Made by a program: the position numbers and the translations under genes. A stretch of DNA of 64,000 nucleotides from Plotosus lineatus (Eukaryota; Chordata; Actinopteri; Siluriformes; Plotosidae): NCBI GenBank assembly GCA_024760905.1, contig CM045734.1, forward strand, positions 37,945,064 through 38,009,063. Reading direction: 5' to 3'. Positions within the stretch are counted from its first letter, which is position 1. Every line of letters begins with the position of its first letter. Below the pieces are notes generated by a model. It worked only from the letters and a program-made list of their open reading frames with translations. It made no database searches and was not told the DNA's origin. This document shows, piece by piece, positions 33,111-44,024 of this stretch.

Positions 33111-33445
33111 GTGGGCGGTACAGTGGTGCAGTGGATAGCACGTCTACCTCACAGCAGCAAGGCCTGGGTTTGAATCCTGGGCTCGGGTGTTTCAGTGTGG
33201 CGTTTGCATGTTCTCCCTGTGCTGCATGGGTTTCCTCTGGGTATTCCGGTTTCCTCCCACAGTCCAAAAACATGTAGGAGGCTAATTGGTTGTTCTCAAC
33301 GACCCCTAGGTGTGAATGTCAGTGTAAATTGTTGTATATGCATGCGTTGGTTGTACAATGGCCTGTCAAACTGTTTAGTATGTACTGTACCCCACTCTCG
33401 CCCAGAGTCGGCTGAGATACCCATCCCTACAAAGCTTAGAAAAAT
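33111..33445 (+). mobile_element. SINE A, near full length
   Basis: Head with A box TGGTGCAGTGG and B box GGTTTGAATCC (near 33167-33177), body TTTGCATGTTCTCCCTGTGC and TCCGGTTTCCTCCCACAG, then an L2-like tail with CCCCACTCTCGCCCAGAG near 33390, ending in AAAATGAATGA. Confidence 0.88.
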
Positions 33446-33647
33446 GAATGATTTAATAGTTTAATTCAGACAATAGTGTAGCCAATCAATCAGATAATAA
33501 ACATAAAAATAATACAGGCAAATACCTTTTCCCAAAAGGATACAGATAATGGTACATTGCTAAAGCATGTGTTGCTCTTCATCAGCTACTTATTTTCAGC
33601 ATGATAATATAATTCAGCATTAATTATGTTAATAGCTGATACAGTAA

Positions 33648-33960
33648 TGTGGGGCCGGTGGCGTAGTGGTTAGGGTGCTGCGCTCATGATCAGGAGGTTG
33701 TGAGTTCGAATCCCACTGAGACCCTCACTGTGCTAAGACCCCTGAGCAAGGTCTCAACCACAAGTGTGCCTCTGTTCACCCAGCAGTATAAATGGGTACC
33801 AGTAAAATATACTCGGAAGGTAACCTGCGATGGACTCGCGTCCCATCCAGGGGAGTTGAACTCCTGGTTGCTTCACGCTATGGAAACCGGGGATAAGTAC
33901 TGGCCTGATGAGCCACTAGGCTCGAGTGTAAAAACCCAACAGACTTACCTTACCTTACCT
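33648..33960 (+). mobile_element. SINE C, full length with target duplication
   Basis: tRNA-like head with A box TGGCGTAGTGG (33659-33669) and B box region GAGTTCGAATCCC (33701-33713). Body: CTGAGCAAGGTCTCAACCAC, AGTGTGCCTCTGTTCACCC, GGGTACCAGTAAA. The 3' end reads GTGTAAAAACCCAACAGAC followed by a TTACC repeat. GATACAGTAA flanks it at 33638-33647 and 33961-33970. Other C copies: 5745, 6980, 36372, 38847. Confidence 0.92.
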
Positions 33961-34129
33961 GATACAGTAAACTTTCCATTGAGTACATGTTTATCTTGCA
34001 TTTCTCCAAAGAGTCTTCTGAGCCTGTACTTTGTAACATCAGATGTAAATCTGTAAGTTTATGTTTCACTATAGGGAAGTCTAAGGATAAGGTACCACTG
34101 TAGTATCTCTAAGAGAAAGCATGAAAATA

Positions 34130-34602
34130 CAGTGGTACCGCACTTTACGAAAGTCTCACCAAATGAAAAATTCAGGTTACGAAATGCATTTTCCTAAAAT
34201 TTTTGTCTCTGGATATGAAACAAGTTCACGTTACGAAAGTGGCATCTTAAAAATTAAATGCGACATTCAAACATTCAAACGCGCCATTCAAATATTCAAA
34301 CAATGTACGAGCTGCTCTCCCATCAATGACGTTCAAACATTCCCGCTGGCCTCCCATTGGCTAGGAGGGATGATGCAGCTTCCTCTTATTGGCTATCTCC
34401 CAACATCCCACCCCGCTGGCCTCCCATTGGCTAGGGGGGACGACGCAGTTCCCTCCCATTGGCTATTATGGAGCTGCATCTACCATAATACTTTTCGTAT
34501 AAAGGATAGAGTTACTGTTGTTTCATGCTTTATTTCTTGACTCAGGCTTTTAACCTTCTATAAACATTTGTAAGATTATAACTCTGCTCAGAAGACATGG
34601 TC

Positions 34603-34642
<40 letters not shown>

Positions 34643-34915
34643 CGCACGTGTGATTTCCGGTGCGAGTGAGAAGAAACGGGTGCGAGTGATATCGCAAAGG
34701 AATATGGCCAAACCCGTCTACATTCGGTACGATATTGAAGCAGAAGGAGGTCTTAAAAGGTATGCTTTTATAATTTTAATAGGTTTAGGCGGTAGTATTG
34801 GAGGCCTTGGAACGAATCACACGTTTTACATGTAAAATGCGGTTCAATTTACGAGAAATCCAGGTTAAGAAAAAGGCTCTGGAACGGATTAATTTCGTAA
34901 GGTGAGGTACCACTG
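34130..34915. mobile_element. Tigger/pogo-type element
   Basis: Inverted ends CAGTGGTACCGCACTTTACG (34130-34149) and the complement CGTAAGGTGAGGTACCACTG (34896-34915), flanked by TA. A second isolated end GGTACCACTGTA lies just outside at 34091-34102. The interior has repeated ATTCAAA strings, four ATTGGCTA boxes and a CA repeat (34604-34640). The right part resembles the element starting at 63677. No transposase seen. Confidence 0.85.
34335..34475 (+). promoter_or_regulatory. Cluster of four ATTGGCTA (CCAAT) boxes
   Basis: CCCATTGGCTA or TTATTGGCTA occurs four times near 34355, 34377, 34422 and 34457, within a duplicated GCTGGCCTCCCATTGGCTAG unit. ATTGG is the reverse of CCAAT, the NF-Y site, so this may be the internal promoter of the Tigger element. 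Function inferred. Confidence 0.45.
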
Positions 34916-34983
34916 TAATCCTGTAAGGTTGCTGCAGTGTAAGTGGTAACGGCTACTAATTAATCTTGCAGATATTCCACAAC

Positions 34984-35330
34984 GTGGGCAGTGGTGGTCT
35001 AGTGGTATAGGGTGCTGGATTGCTGATCCAAAGGTTGGGGGTTCGAGTCCCACTCTCCACGAGGTTGTCACTGTCCCCCCAGTGGAGCTAACTGGGTTAT
35101 CAAAGACCGGCCATGTCTCTCACTGTCTATGGTGTGAGGCATGTAAAAGAACCTACTCTTGTCGAAAGTCAGCAATGGTTCTTTTGTCAGCGTGTTTCCG
35201 CCCTGCGATGGCCTGGCGAGCTGTCCAAGGCGTACTCTTCCCTCACCCGAAGTTGGCTGGGATGGGCACCAGCCTCCCCGCAACCCAAATTAGGATTAAG
35301 CGGGTACAGAAAATGAACTGATGATGATGA
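34984..35330 (+). mobile_element. SINE B2, full length with 12-bp target duplication
   Basis: Head with A box TGGTCTAGTGG (34993-35003) and B box GGTTCGAGTCC (35040-35050). B body to GTCAGCGTGTTTCCGCCC near 35205. It then switches to the L2-like tail TGCGATGGCCTGGCGAGC ... GGGTACAGAAAATGAACTG and ATG units. ATATTCCACAAC at 34972-34983 and 35331-35342 is the target duplication. Reference copy for B2. Confidence 0.93.
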
Positions 35331-35342
35331 ATATTCCACAAC

Positions 35343-36365
35343 TTGTTGAATTACACGTTCGTGATTACAAAAATGTAACTATTGCTAAATAATCATGATA
35401 TAGTAGACATAAAGCACTTGGAACATGATCATAAGATTATATTCATACAGTTTTTTTAATATAATAATTTATTACATACGTTCCCATATCCTTGACAGCT
35501 GATGTGAATAATATTAATTATCTTTATAAAGCGACACCTACCAAGGAGTGGGATTGACTCTGACAAGTGCCACATAGTGATGTTTGAACAACTGGCTTTA
35601 CTCTTTTCTTGTGGGATGTTCCTTGTTTGCAGTGGTGACCAAAGGTGGTCTAAGGGTTCTAGGAACATTAGTTTTACTAATACACATGGGGAGTGAAAGC
35701 AAGTACGTCTCATCCAAACCCAGAGAAGAGCTCACGCTAAAGGTAAAAAGTCGTCAGAACACATTGCAGCTTGCTGTACTGACCTGCTTAGTTGCAGATC
35801 ATGCAAGTAGTGTTAATATAATGGCTGATTAGTGTATACTACATTGGAACATAAGTAAACTAAACAAGATCTTTATGGTTTACACACATACAATTAATTT
35901 AAGCATTATTGCTCCTTTGCAGGTTGAATAATTAACAATATTACAATGGAATTGAAATCGCACTAGGTGGATACATCCACAGAGTAACAGCCTATAAAAA
36001 AATCTCTGACCTGGAAAATCATTGTATGAAATGTTCCACAAATCTGGTTGAGAAACTCTTTAAGATCCATCCAAGCTTCAGCAAACAGCTTGTCACCTTT
36101 GTGTGTATCATGTAGGAATTGTGAAAACCACAGAAAGTTCACCACATACAATTTTAAACTGTGTAAATCCCTGTGACACTTTAATATTTTAATATATAAT
36201 CTGTCTGTCTGTCTTAAAATTGATTCAGTAATAATTTTAGATTTCCTGAACAAAAAAAATGGAAGTATCTCAGACTCCACACCATAAAAATTCAAGTTGA
36301 ACTACTACAGCTACTTTTCACTCACTGCTCACTTTTCTGAAACATGAAAACCTTTAAGGGGACAT
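35343..36365. other. No gene seen
   Basis: AT-rich. A minus-strand ORF at 35963-36295 (110 residues, Phe/Leu-rich) has no recognisable domain and no good splice sites; I do not call it a gene. Confidence 0.4.
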
Positions 36366-36371
36366 AACATT

Positions 36372-36646
36372 GCCTGTGGCATAGTAGCTAGGTTGGCTTG
36401 CTCACAATCAAGAAGTTGTAGGTTTGAATCCCCATTAAATCTCCACCATACTAAGACCCCTGGGTAAGGTCTTGACTACCTGCCAGCAGTACAAATGGGT
36501 ATGAATAGGAAGGTAACCTGTGATGGACTAGCGTCCTGGCAGAACGCCTATTTGCCTCACTCTATGGAAACCAGGGACAAGCTCTGGTCTGAGGAGCCAG
36601 TAGGCTCACGTGTAAAAGTCAAACAGACGTACCTTATCTTACCATT
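36372..36646 (+). mobile_element. SINE C copy
   Basis: Decayed head (GTGGCATAGTAGCTAGG, GTTTGAATCCCC), then GTAAGGTCTTGACTACC, GGAAGGTAACCTGTGATGG and AAAGTCAAACAGACGTACC. Confidence 0.82.
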
Positions 36647-36649
36647 GTT

Positions 36650-37750
36650 TATTAATCAGTGTTTAACAATAAAGGTGACTAGTTAAATGGCCATTTGGGG
36701 GATATTAGAAGCCTGGAAAAAAGTACAATCTAATGCGACTCTATGGATAGAAATGCAATTAATGTTCTGAGACAAAGGTTCTTTTTATGCCTTGGAACAT
36801 GTGCATGACATGATAATTTAAAAGGACAGCCCAAAGTTAATATATCATTAGAGAACCAGACCAGGCTCATGAATGAAATTGTTGGTTGTATCGCAGAAGG
36901 GAGGATGATGCAACTCGAGTTGTGCTAATATTTGTTCTACAGTTTCTTCAGGACCATAGAGCATGGCTAGTAATGATTGCATGCGGTTAAGTTAATGATG
37001 TATGTAAAAAGGATGAGCTGCAATTAGTGTAATCACTGTCACTACATTCTGTGCATTATGTCGTACTGTACAGTGTATGTCAGGTACAATACCTTGTGCA
37101 TCAGTAGCAGTACTGTTATCAATTTTACTCTAAATCCATCACATGTAACAATATCCAGACAACATGCAGCGACAGTGATCTGAACCTGTAGCAGATTGCA
37201 AACTGTGCTCTGTAGAAATAAATCGATGAAACATCTTATTGTGCTTAAACTGAATCTTTAATAAAGAACATGAGGGAAGCTGATCCAAGCATGCAGAGAG
37301 GTATCACAGATTGGGGTCTTTATAAATGGGCAGAAGGTGCTGTGAAATGTTTGACAACATGGGCATGGAGAAAGTATTGCATGGATATGCACTTCATGTC
37401 TGTGAGCACCGAGTCATGTGTATCCTCCTTCATCATTGCCTTTATTCCTATCCACAAAGTGCTAACATTTGCTGCATGTTTTCATTCCAACCAAGCAGGA
37501 TTCACATCTGATTCCACTCTGATCAAGTGTGCCTTCCATTTCACTGGAATGAATGCCGAATAGTTGTGGTGAAGATTGAAGAACCCTTGATTTATTTACA
37601 GTTAACAGCTTAAACACTAGTGGGACACTTAAAGAGTACAAGATACTTCCTCCACACAGCATGAATACCGTAGCAAATAGACCATATAGTGTTAACGGTT
37701 TTAATTGCACATGTGCTCATCCTATGATTTGCTTTTTAATATATGGGCGT
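36650..37750. other. No gene seen
   Basis: Repeat-poor AT-rich DNA. An ORF at 37270-37563 has no recognisable content. TTTTCATTCCAACCAAGCAG (from 37479) may be part of an old dispersed repeat. Confidence 0.35.
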
Positions 37751-37767
37751 AACAAAGTGAGTGAAAT

Positions 37768-38094
37768 TTCTTTCTTTCGGCTTTTTCCCTTTTCTCGGGA
37801 GTCACCACAGCGAATCATTTGATTTGGCATAGGTTTTTACGTCGGATGCCCTTACTGCCACAACCCTTTTAGCAAGGGACAGAAACACGCTGACGGCTTT
37901 TGTAGCCTACTCTTTACGAAAGTCAGCAATGGTTCTTTTACATGCCTCTCACCATAGACAGTGAGAGACATGGCCCGCCTTTGATAACCCAGTTACCTGC
38001 AATGGGGGGACAATGACAACACAGTGGGGACTCGAACCCCCAACCTTCGGATCAGCAATCCTGCACCCTATCCACTAGATCACCACTGCCCCGG
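37768..38094 (-). mobile_element. SINE B1, full length
   Basis: Minus strand. The RTE-like 3' end is near 37774-37815 (TTTCGGCTTTTTCCC, CACCACAGCGAATCATTTG), the RTE 5'-UTR-like block near 37825-37870 (TTTTTACGTCGGATGCCCTT), then the body and tRNA-like head ending 38094. Flanked by AACAAAGTGAGTGAAAT (37751-37767) and AACAAAGTTAGTGAAAT (38095-38111), one mismatch. Confidence 0.92.
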
Positions 38095-38240
38095 AACAAA
38101 GTTAGTGAAATATTTCTCCTAATTGAAGGATTTATGCGATGATTAATGTTTGACCTTTCAGAGTCACTTAAGGTCAAAGGTAATTGTCTCATTTTAAAGT
38201 GCATACAGTATTTGGTTTCATATTAATGTTCCATAGTGCT

Positions 38241-38578
38241 GTGGTGGTCTAGTGGATAGGGCGCAGGATCGCTGATCCTAAGGTTGGGGGTTCGAGTCCC
38301 CACAAAGTTGTCACTGTCCCCCCCAGTGCAGCTAACTGGGTTATCAAAGGCGGGCCATGTCTCTCACTGTATATAGTGAGCGACATGTAAAAGAACCATT
38401 TGCTGACTGTCGTAAAGAGTAGGCAGCCAAACTGTCAGCGTGTTTCTGTCCCTTGCTAAAAGGGCTGTGACAGGAAGGGCATCCGATGTTAAAACCTATG
38501 CCAAATCAAATGTGCGAATCAGATGATTCGCTGTGGCGACTCCCGAGAAAGGGAAAAAGCCGAAAGGAAAGAAAAAGA
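38241..38578 (+). mobile_element. SINE B1, full length
   Basis: Head with TGGTCTAGTGG and GGTTCGAGTCC. Body to GTCAGCGTGTTTCTGTCCC. RTE 5'-UTR-like GGCTGTGACAGGAAGGGCAT near 38463 and RTE-like end GATTCGCTGTGGCGACTCCC near 38524, GCCGAAAGG. AGTGCT on both sides is a possible short target duplication. Confidence 0.9.
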
Positions 38579-38846
38579 AGTGCTCTATCTCCAGAATGTT
38601 GTGCTTCTTCTTGTACCTTGACATTCCAAAATCAAATCATAACTGGGACTCAAGTAGGGGACTGTCTCCACCAGGTTTGGTACAAGTCCATGCATGGGTG
38701 TGGCCAGGATTTTGTTTCCAGCAAACTGACAAACAGACAGACACTTGGATGGACAAGCAAACTATTTTCCATACACTTTACTTCTATATATCTACTCAAA
38801 CTTTGTTTTTGTGGTACCCTAATAAATCTCACTATGAGGAGCACAC

Positions 38847-39130
38847 TTGGGGCCGGTCGTAGAGTGATGAGGGTACTGGGTTCATGATAAAGAGATTGAG
38901 AGTTTGAATTCTGTCAGACCCCACAGTGCTAAGAGTCCTGCTCAAGGTCTCAACCACAAATGTGCCTTTGTCCAGGCAGCAGTATAAATGAGTACCAGTA
39001 AATTACTTGGAAGATAACCTGCAATGGACTAGCACCCCCATCCAGAATGAATTGAACTCCTAGTCACTTCACACTACGGAAACCGGGATAAGCTCTGGGC
39101 GTGTATGGGAAAAACCCAACAGAATTTTTC
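38847..39130 (+). mobile_element. SINE C copy, decayed
   Basis: GGGGCCGGTCGTAGAGTG head, TGCTCAAGGTCTCAACCAC, AATGTGCCTTTGTCC, GATAACCTGCAATGGACTAG and AAAAACCCAACAGAA. Follows the order of the reference C copy. Confidence 0.8.
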
Positions 39131-39134
39131 CTTT

Positions 39135-40095
39135 TATGAAGAGCACACCTCAGCAACCAACATAAACCGTGCTAAAGACAAAGTTGCACTGATTTCCGAT
39201 TTCTTAAAGGGTATATGTAAAAAAAATTTTTTCTATCTTTTTGACCCAAAAATGTAAGCATTGAATAGCCATGTGAGATGTTACTGTCAAATATCGAAGT
39301 TAGTGCACACTAAAGTTTTCCCTTTGGGCTGTTTCAGCTTGTCATAAACACAAGCCTTTTTAAAAAAAAAATTTTATGATTATTTTTTTTATTTCTGCTC
39401 ACCAGTGCATCATGGCATGCTGGGCCTTTTGATTAGCTGGCCTTCCCTCACTGCTGCCATGCACAGCCGCCTATTTACCTCCACCCATCCCATTCTGCTT
39501 ACCAGTGCACTGAGCGTGGAGCTTTCAGTTGTTGGAAGGTGATCAAACAGAGAAGAGTTCGCATATAGAGCGAAATGGACATAAATAAGAGAAGGTGGCC
39601 AAACATTTCGTCCCACATGTTCACTCAAATTCATTTTTTATTTTATTTTTTTTATTTTTTGGTGAGGACTCTTTAGTGCTCCCCTGGTGTCCAAAATTAA
39701 GTTCAGAAAACGGGTATAACATCTGACCTTTAATGCTACTGTCTGCAAATGCTAAATTCTATATAAGTAATTCATGAGTTTTTGATTGATTCATGACAGC
39801 TGGTGGATTTCTAGCATGTGAAATTTTAAGATGGCAAACTGAAGAACGTACACGTTTCATGTTACCTTACATGAGATTCATGAGCCACACACTATGTACA
39901 CACTGAAGAAAATCCATACTGTTTTCAAAATCTGATCACACACTCGCCTGTAAAGGTAAAAGGAAAATCTTTTATTGATTTGTTCCATCAGGTCTATGAT
40001 TGATAATTTCTCCATCCTTGGTAAAACCTGGTGTCACCATGCTTAAAATATATTTCCTGTTGGCCAGGACCAACACCGAGTTATTTAATAATCGA
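39135..40095. other. No gene seen
   Basis: AT-rich with homopolymer runs; the moderately GC-rich part 39400-39600 contains no supported exon. Confidence 0.35.
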
Positions 40096-40113
40096 ATATA
40101 ATCTCTAAAACGT

Positions 40114-40457
40114 GGGGCAGTGGTGGTATACGGCGCTGGATCGCTGATCAAAAGGTTGGAGGTTCGAGTCCCACGCTCCACATGGTTATCACTGTCCCCC
40201 CCAATGCGGCTAACTGGGTTATCAAAGGCGGGCCGTGTCTCTCACTGTCTATGGTGAGAGGCATGTAAAAGAACCATTGCTGACATTCGTAAAGAGTAGG
40301 CTGCAAAGTCGGCAGCGTGTTTCTGTCCCTTGCTAAAAAGGGTTGTGACAGGAAGGGCATCCGACGTAAAAAACCTCTGCCAAATCAAACGTGCGAATCA
40401 GATGATTCGCTGTGGCGACTCCCGAGTAAAAGGGAAAAAGCCGAAAGGAAGACCGAC
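40114..40457 (+). mobile_element. SINE B1, reference copy with perfect 14-bp target duplication
   Basis: Head B box GGTTCGAGTCC (40159-40169). Body GTTATCAAAGGCGGGCCGTG, CTCTCACTGTCTATGG, AAAAGAACCATTGCTGAC. The RTE 5'-UTR-like part GGGTTGTGACAGGAAGGGCA (40339-40358) runs to AAATCAAACGTGCGAATCAG. The RTE-like 3' end starts GATTCGCTGTGGCGACTCCC and ends GCCGAAAGGAAG. AATCTCTAAAACGT at 40100-40113 and 40458-40471 is a perfect target duplication. A few bases of the A box are missing. Confidence 0.95.
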
Positions 40458-40474
40458 AATCTCTAAAACGTCAA

Positions 40475-41180
40475 TCGTATAGTACGGTCAGCTTCTTGTT
40501 AATATGTCTCCATATGGGTACCTTATTTTCACATACTGCCTATTTTATTATATTATGTGTGTTGAACTACGAGATGGGGGAAATGAGTACTGTATTTCAT
40601 AGTATTTATGCTTATCCTATCATATAGATGGCAGTAATTCCCCCTGCTCTCTTTTCTGCCATGTTTGCATCATGATAAATGTGTTTCACTAGGTGCTCCA
40701 CCTCTTAGAGGAGGTGCATACCACTCCAACGTCACCAATGAAAATTCCAATCAGTGTGTCATTGTGTGCTTGTCGTTTCTTTGTTTTATGTAAATGGGCT
40801 GAAGCATGATGAGACGCTACCTCTCCAGCAGGCAGGTACATAGGCCTGGAGGCAGAAAAGCATGTGTTGGCCTGTAATTCTTTCCAGCAGCTCTCACTTC
40901 TCTCAGATGGCTCCACACGGATTAGAGCACATGGCCTGTTGGCCTGTTCCCACACCTCACGCCCTGGCCGAACCAGATGTGTACAGCCACAAACATTTGT
41001 CACACTTCTGCTCTCTTTCCCTCTTGCTCCCTCACTCTCTTTTTTTCTTTCTTTTTGGAGGCTTTTTTCTTTTTGTTACAGAGAAAAGAGGAAGAAACAA
41101 GCAAGAGCTTTTTTTTCTTGACAAGAATCTTAAGAGCTTGAGCTGTAAATGAATGCGCTAATCAGTTGGAAAGTGGTAGC
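40475..41180. other. No gene; possible conserved non-coding block
   Basis: 40680-41030 is repeat-poor with balanced composition (AGCAGGCAGGTACATAGGCC, GATGGCTCCACACGG). Open frames on both strands lack domains. Could be regulatory; unsupported. Confidence 0.25.
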
Positions 41181-41182
41181 GT

Positions 41183-41228
41183 GTGGGGGGTGTGAGGGGG
41201 GGGGGTGTATGGGGGGGGGGATGGGGCG
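41183..41228 (+). repeat. G-rich tract
   Basis: Four or more runs of 5 to 10 G on the plus strand spaced by TGTGA or TGTAT, enough to form G-quadruplexes. Confidence 0.85.
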
Positions 41229-41300
41229 CGGTGGGGAAATGAAGGAGGCTCTGAGGTCATCACAGGATGTTCAGCACATAAATTACCATTAATATCTTCA

Positions 41301-41302
<2 letters not shown>

Positions 41303-41358
<56 letters not shown>
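41303..41358 (+). repeat. (CT)n microsatellite
   Basis: About 27 CT units; the pyrimidine-rich bias continues to about 41600. Confidence 0.95.
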
Positions 41359-41365
<7 letters not shown>

Positions 41366-41599
41366 CTCATTTTCTCTTTTTCTCTCTTAACTTCACACTT
41401 TCTCTTCTCACCTTGTTTTTTCTATCTTTCTGTATCTCTCCATAATCCCCTTTCTTGTTCTTACTCTCTTCCACTTACCCCTCTGATTCACTCTTGTAAT
41501 TTTCTTCATTTTTTACCTCCCTGCTTTCCTTTTTCACTCTTGATCCTCTCAAGCCACCTTCTTTTCCTGTGTTATCCCCCTATTTCACGTTCTCTCTTT

Positions 41600-43130
41600 G
41601 TCTCTCACTGCATAGGTACTGGACAAATGGATGATTATTTTGAGAAATCCAACCATGGAAAAATAAACAGCGGCGCATTAAATTAATAAAAAGTAAATGT
41701 GTTCTTTGTGTTAAGGTTGAGAAGGTGATCTATTTCGTGGTTATTGACCGATCAGTGCTAATCTGGCAGCATGCTCTTCTTGGTGGTTCTGTGGATTCTT
41801 TTGGTTCTAGTCATACAACCGGGTTTCTTGTGTAAAGTATTAATCATGATTTCGCTGATATTATTTTCATGTTGTTCATAATTGTTTGCATTTTCTTAAA
41901 ACACATTACGTGACTCCAATCATAATTGATACAGCTAAATCTTGACTTGTTGCTGGATTAGTTCTCCATCTTCAGCCTTGTTCTTGTTTCTTATTTCCAG
42001 ATGGCGCTCGGTAGGGGGGGAAGAGCTCTTTGGACAGTAGCTCATCAATCAGCAGTGATCTGGAGAAATGTTCCCTCAGCACATACACTGAGGCTAACAC
42101 AGTTTTGTAGAGGTAGAGTGACTCATGAAGAAAAAAACAGCACAAATGCAGATGTGTTGTTCCTGTGATTGTGTTTCTGCATGCAAAGATTTTAGTCAAT
42201 TCAAAATAAATAAATTGACTGATCTGAAATCAGAATTAAAAGACCTTTAATCTGAACCAAATGTGTTGAATGAGAAGCCTTTAGTGTCAGTTTTAACTGA
42301 GCAACCAGTTTCCGATGTTTCCTATGTTGGTGTAACAATTAGCTAAAACTGGTTCAAGACTGAGAACTGTTAAAACGAGCACACTTGTGTTTATACCACT
42401 TCACACTTAGGATGAAGACAACGAAGACTACACTGCATCCTGAAAATTTTGGTGAGCAGATCAAGGGCGTGGTCAGAATGGAAAAACGTGTACTTTTCCA
42501 GTTCATACTACGATGTTATTACATCCATGCCAGATTCTCACTGCATCTAACAATTTCATTCCACATTCATGGTCATGTGTAACCCCCCCCCCCCCCCCAA
42601 TATGTTCTTACAACAACTAATCAGATCTTACCACGTGCTTACCACATTCACTGCCTCTGTCTGGTCCCTGTATATACTGCACCACACACTATGCTCGTAC
42701 ATTCATTAATGCAAGTTTTCCACGTCTGTGTTGAACAAGTCTGTGGCTTGTACATCAGTGAAATCCCTACTCGGTCTAGTTCATTATGTCCTTACTGTGT
42801 ACTGATGCCTCCTGTGTCTGACCAAAGTTCGACCATGGGCATGTCCATGGAGACCATATCACGTCCTTATGGGTTTCTAAATCGTTTCTACTATTTGCAT
42901 TTCTGCATCCACCAGATTTTATGTAGGATTTAGTTGGAATGTAACTGCACATGGAGTTTTAAAAAGATTGCTTATTGTTTGTCATGTTGTTTAATTTCTA
43001 AAAATAATTTAAAAAATCTGCGAGATAAATGCCTTTTTAAAATAAATGCATGAAATAAACAAAATTATCTGCTCACAAAACTAAAAAACTTAAACTTTGT
43101 ATAAGTATGATAATTATCTTTTCTCATTCA
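41600..43130. other. No gene seen; C17 run
   Basis: AT-rich DNA without exon-like signals. A run of about 17 C lies at 42582-42598. Confidence 0.4.
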
Positions 43131-43171
<41 letters not shown>

Positions 43172-43172
<1 letters not shown>

Positions 43173-44005
43173 TGTATTCGATGTAAAAAGCGCCTTGCTT
43201 TAATAGCCCCACCCCCCACCCGCCGTGTTTTTGATCTTAAGTATAATACCCGCCCATGTGTACTGGAAGCAAAATGGTAGATCAAACTAACCAATTTATG
43301 CTATATTATGCTGTAACCAATTTATGCCTGTAAAAGTGAGTTTACACCGTATTTCAAGACCCCCTGCCACTGGGGAATGTCTGTAATGTTCATCAGTATC
43401 AACACATTTGATTGTTCTGCTGTGCTTTAAAAAACAGGAAAATATTTTGCTATATTCTCTTGGTAAATGTCCAATAAGATGAACCATTAGAAACTGCCAC
43501 AGCAAAACTAAGGGATGCTCTGAATGAATGGAGCGATGAGCCAGATATGAACCTATCAGAAAGTGATGATGAGTATTTTTTTCACCCGATTTTCCTGCTC
43601 ACCAACTTCATTAATTTGTTCCTGGCCATGTGTTTTTGTTTATGTTCATGTTGATTGGCTCAATGTGCCATGTGCTAAAGTTGACATTCATGTTGATTGG
43701 CTCAATTTTACTTCCAGGAAAATGTTTAAAGGAACAGCACCGGGACAGAAAAGTAAAGGGTCTTTAAAAAAAAAAAATGCTGTTTTCTGTTTATTTTCAG
43801 CTTTCATATAAGTAGTTTGGTTGATACCACAAAATACATAACACGCATACCAGTAAAACTCTTTTATTGTTCTGTTATTATTTATGATTTTCACCTCGAT
43901 GATTAATAAGCACTTACCGTTCCACTCCGCTGGTAATATTTTAATAAGCACCCACCCATTCCAACTTTTAAAGCGTCCTGGGCGCTTATCACGTCGGAAT
44001 ACGGT
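43172..44005. mobile_element. Tigger-type element with GCGCC inverted ends
   Basis: Left CTGTATTCGATGTAAAAAGC with GCC following (43172-43194) pairs with right GGCGCTTATCACGTCGGAAT then ACGGT (43981-44005). TA alternation precedes it. The interior has AKLRDALNEWSDEPDMNLSE then SDDE (43503-43571), like the acidic C-terminal tail of a pogo-type transposase, but no catalytic domain. Confidence 0.65.
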
Positions 44006-44024
44006 GTGTGTGTATGTATATATA

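Noticed and set aside
34121..34540. 139-codon plus-strand open frame
   Set aside because: Falls wholly within the non-autonomous Tigger element and its CCAAT repeats; no transposase similarity.
35963..36295. 110-codon minus-strand open frame with charged and aromatic residues
   Set aside because: No domain, no convincing splice sites and no matching neighbouring exon; kept only as unexplained sequence.
37270..37563. 97-codon plus-strand open frame
   Set aside because: No recognisable motif or splice context, and codon content looks random.
38486..38887. 133- and 109-codon open frames
   Set aside because: Start inside the 3' end of a SINE B1 and run by chance into unique DNA and a SINE C.
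40118..40175. tRNA-like sequences with good A and B boxes at the start of many repeats
   Set aside because: They are SINE heads: each is joined to the same SINE body and several have target duplications. They do not fold as complete tRNAs and are not called tRNA genes.
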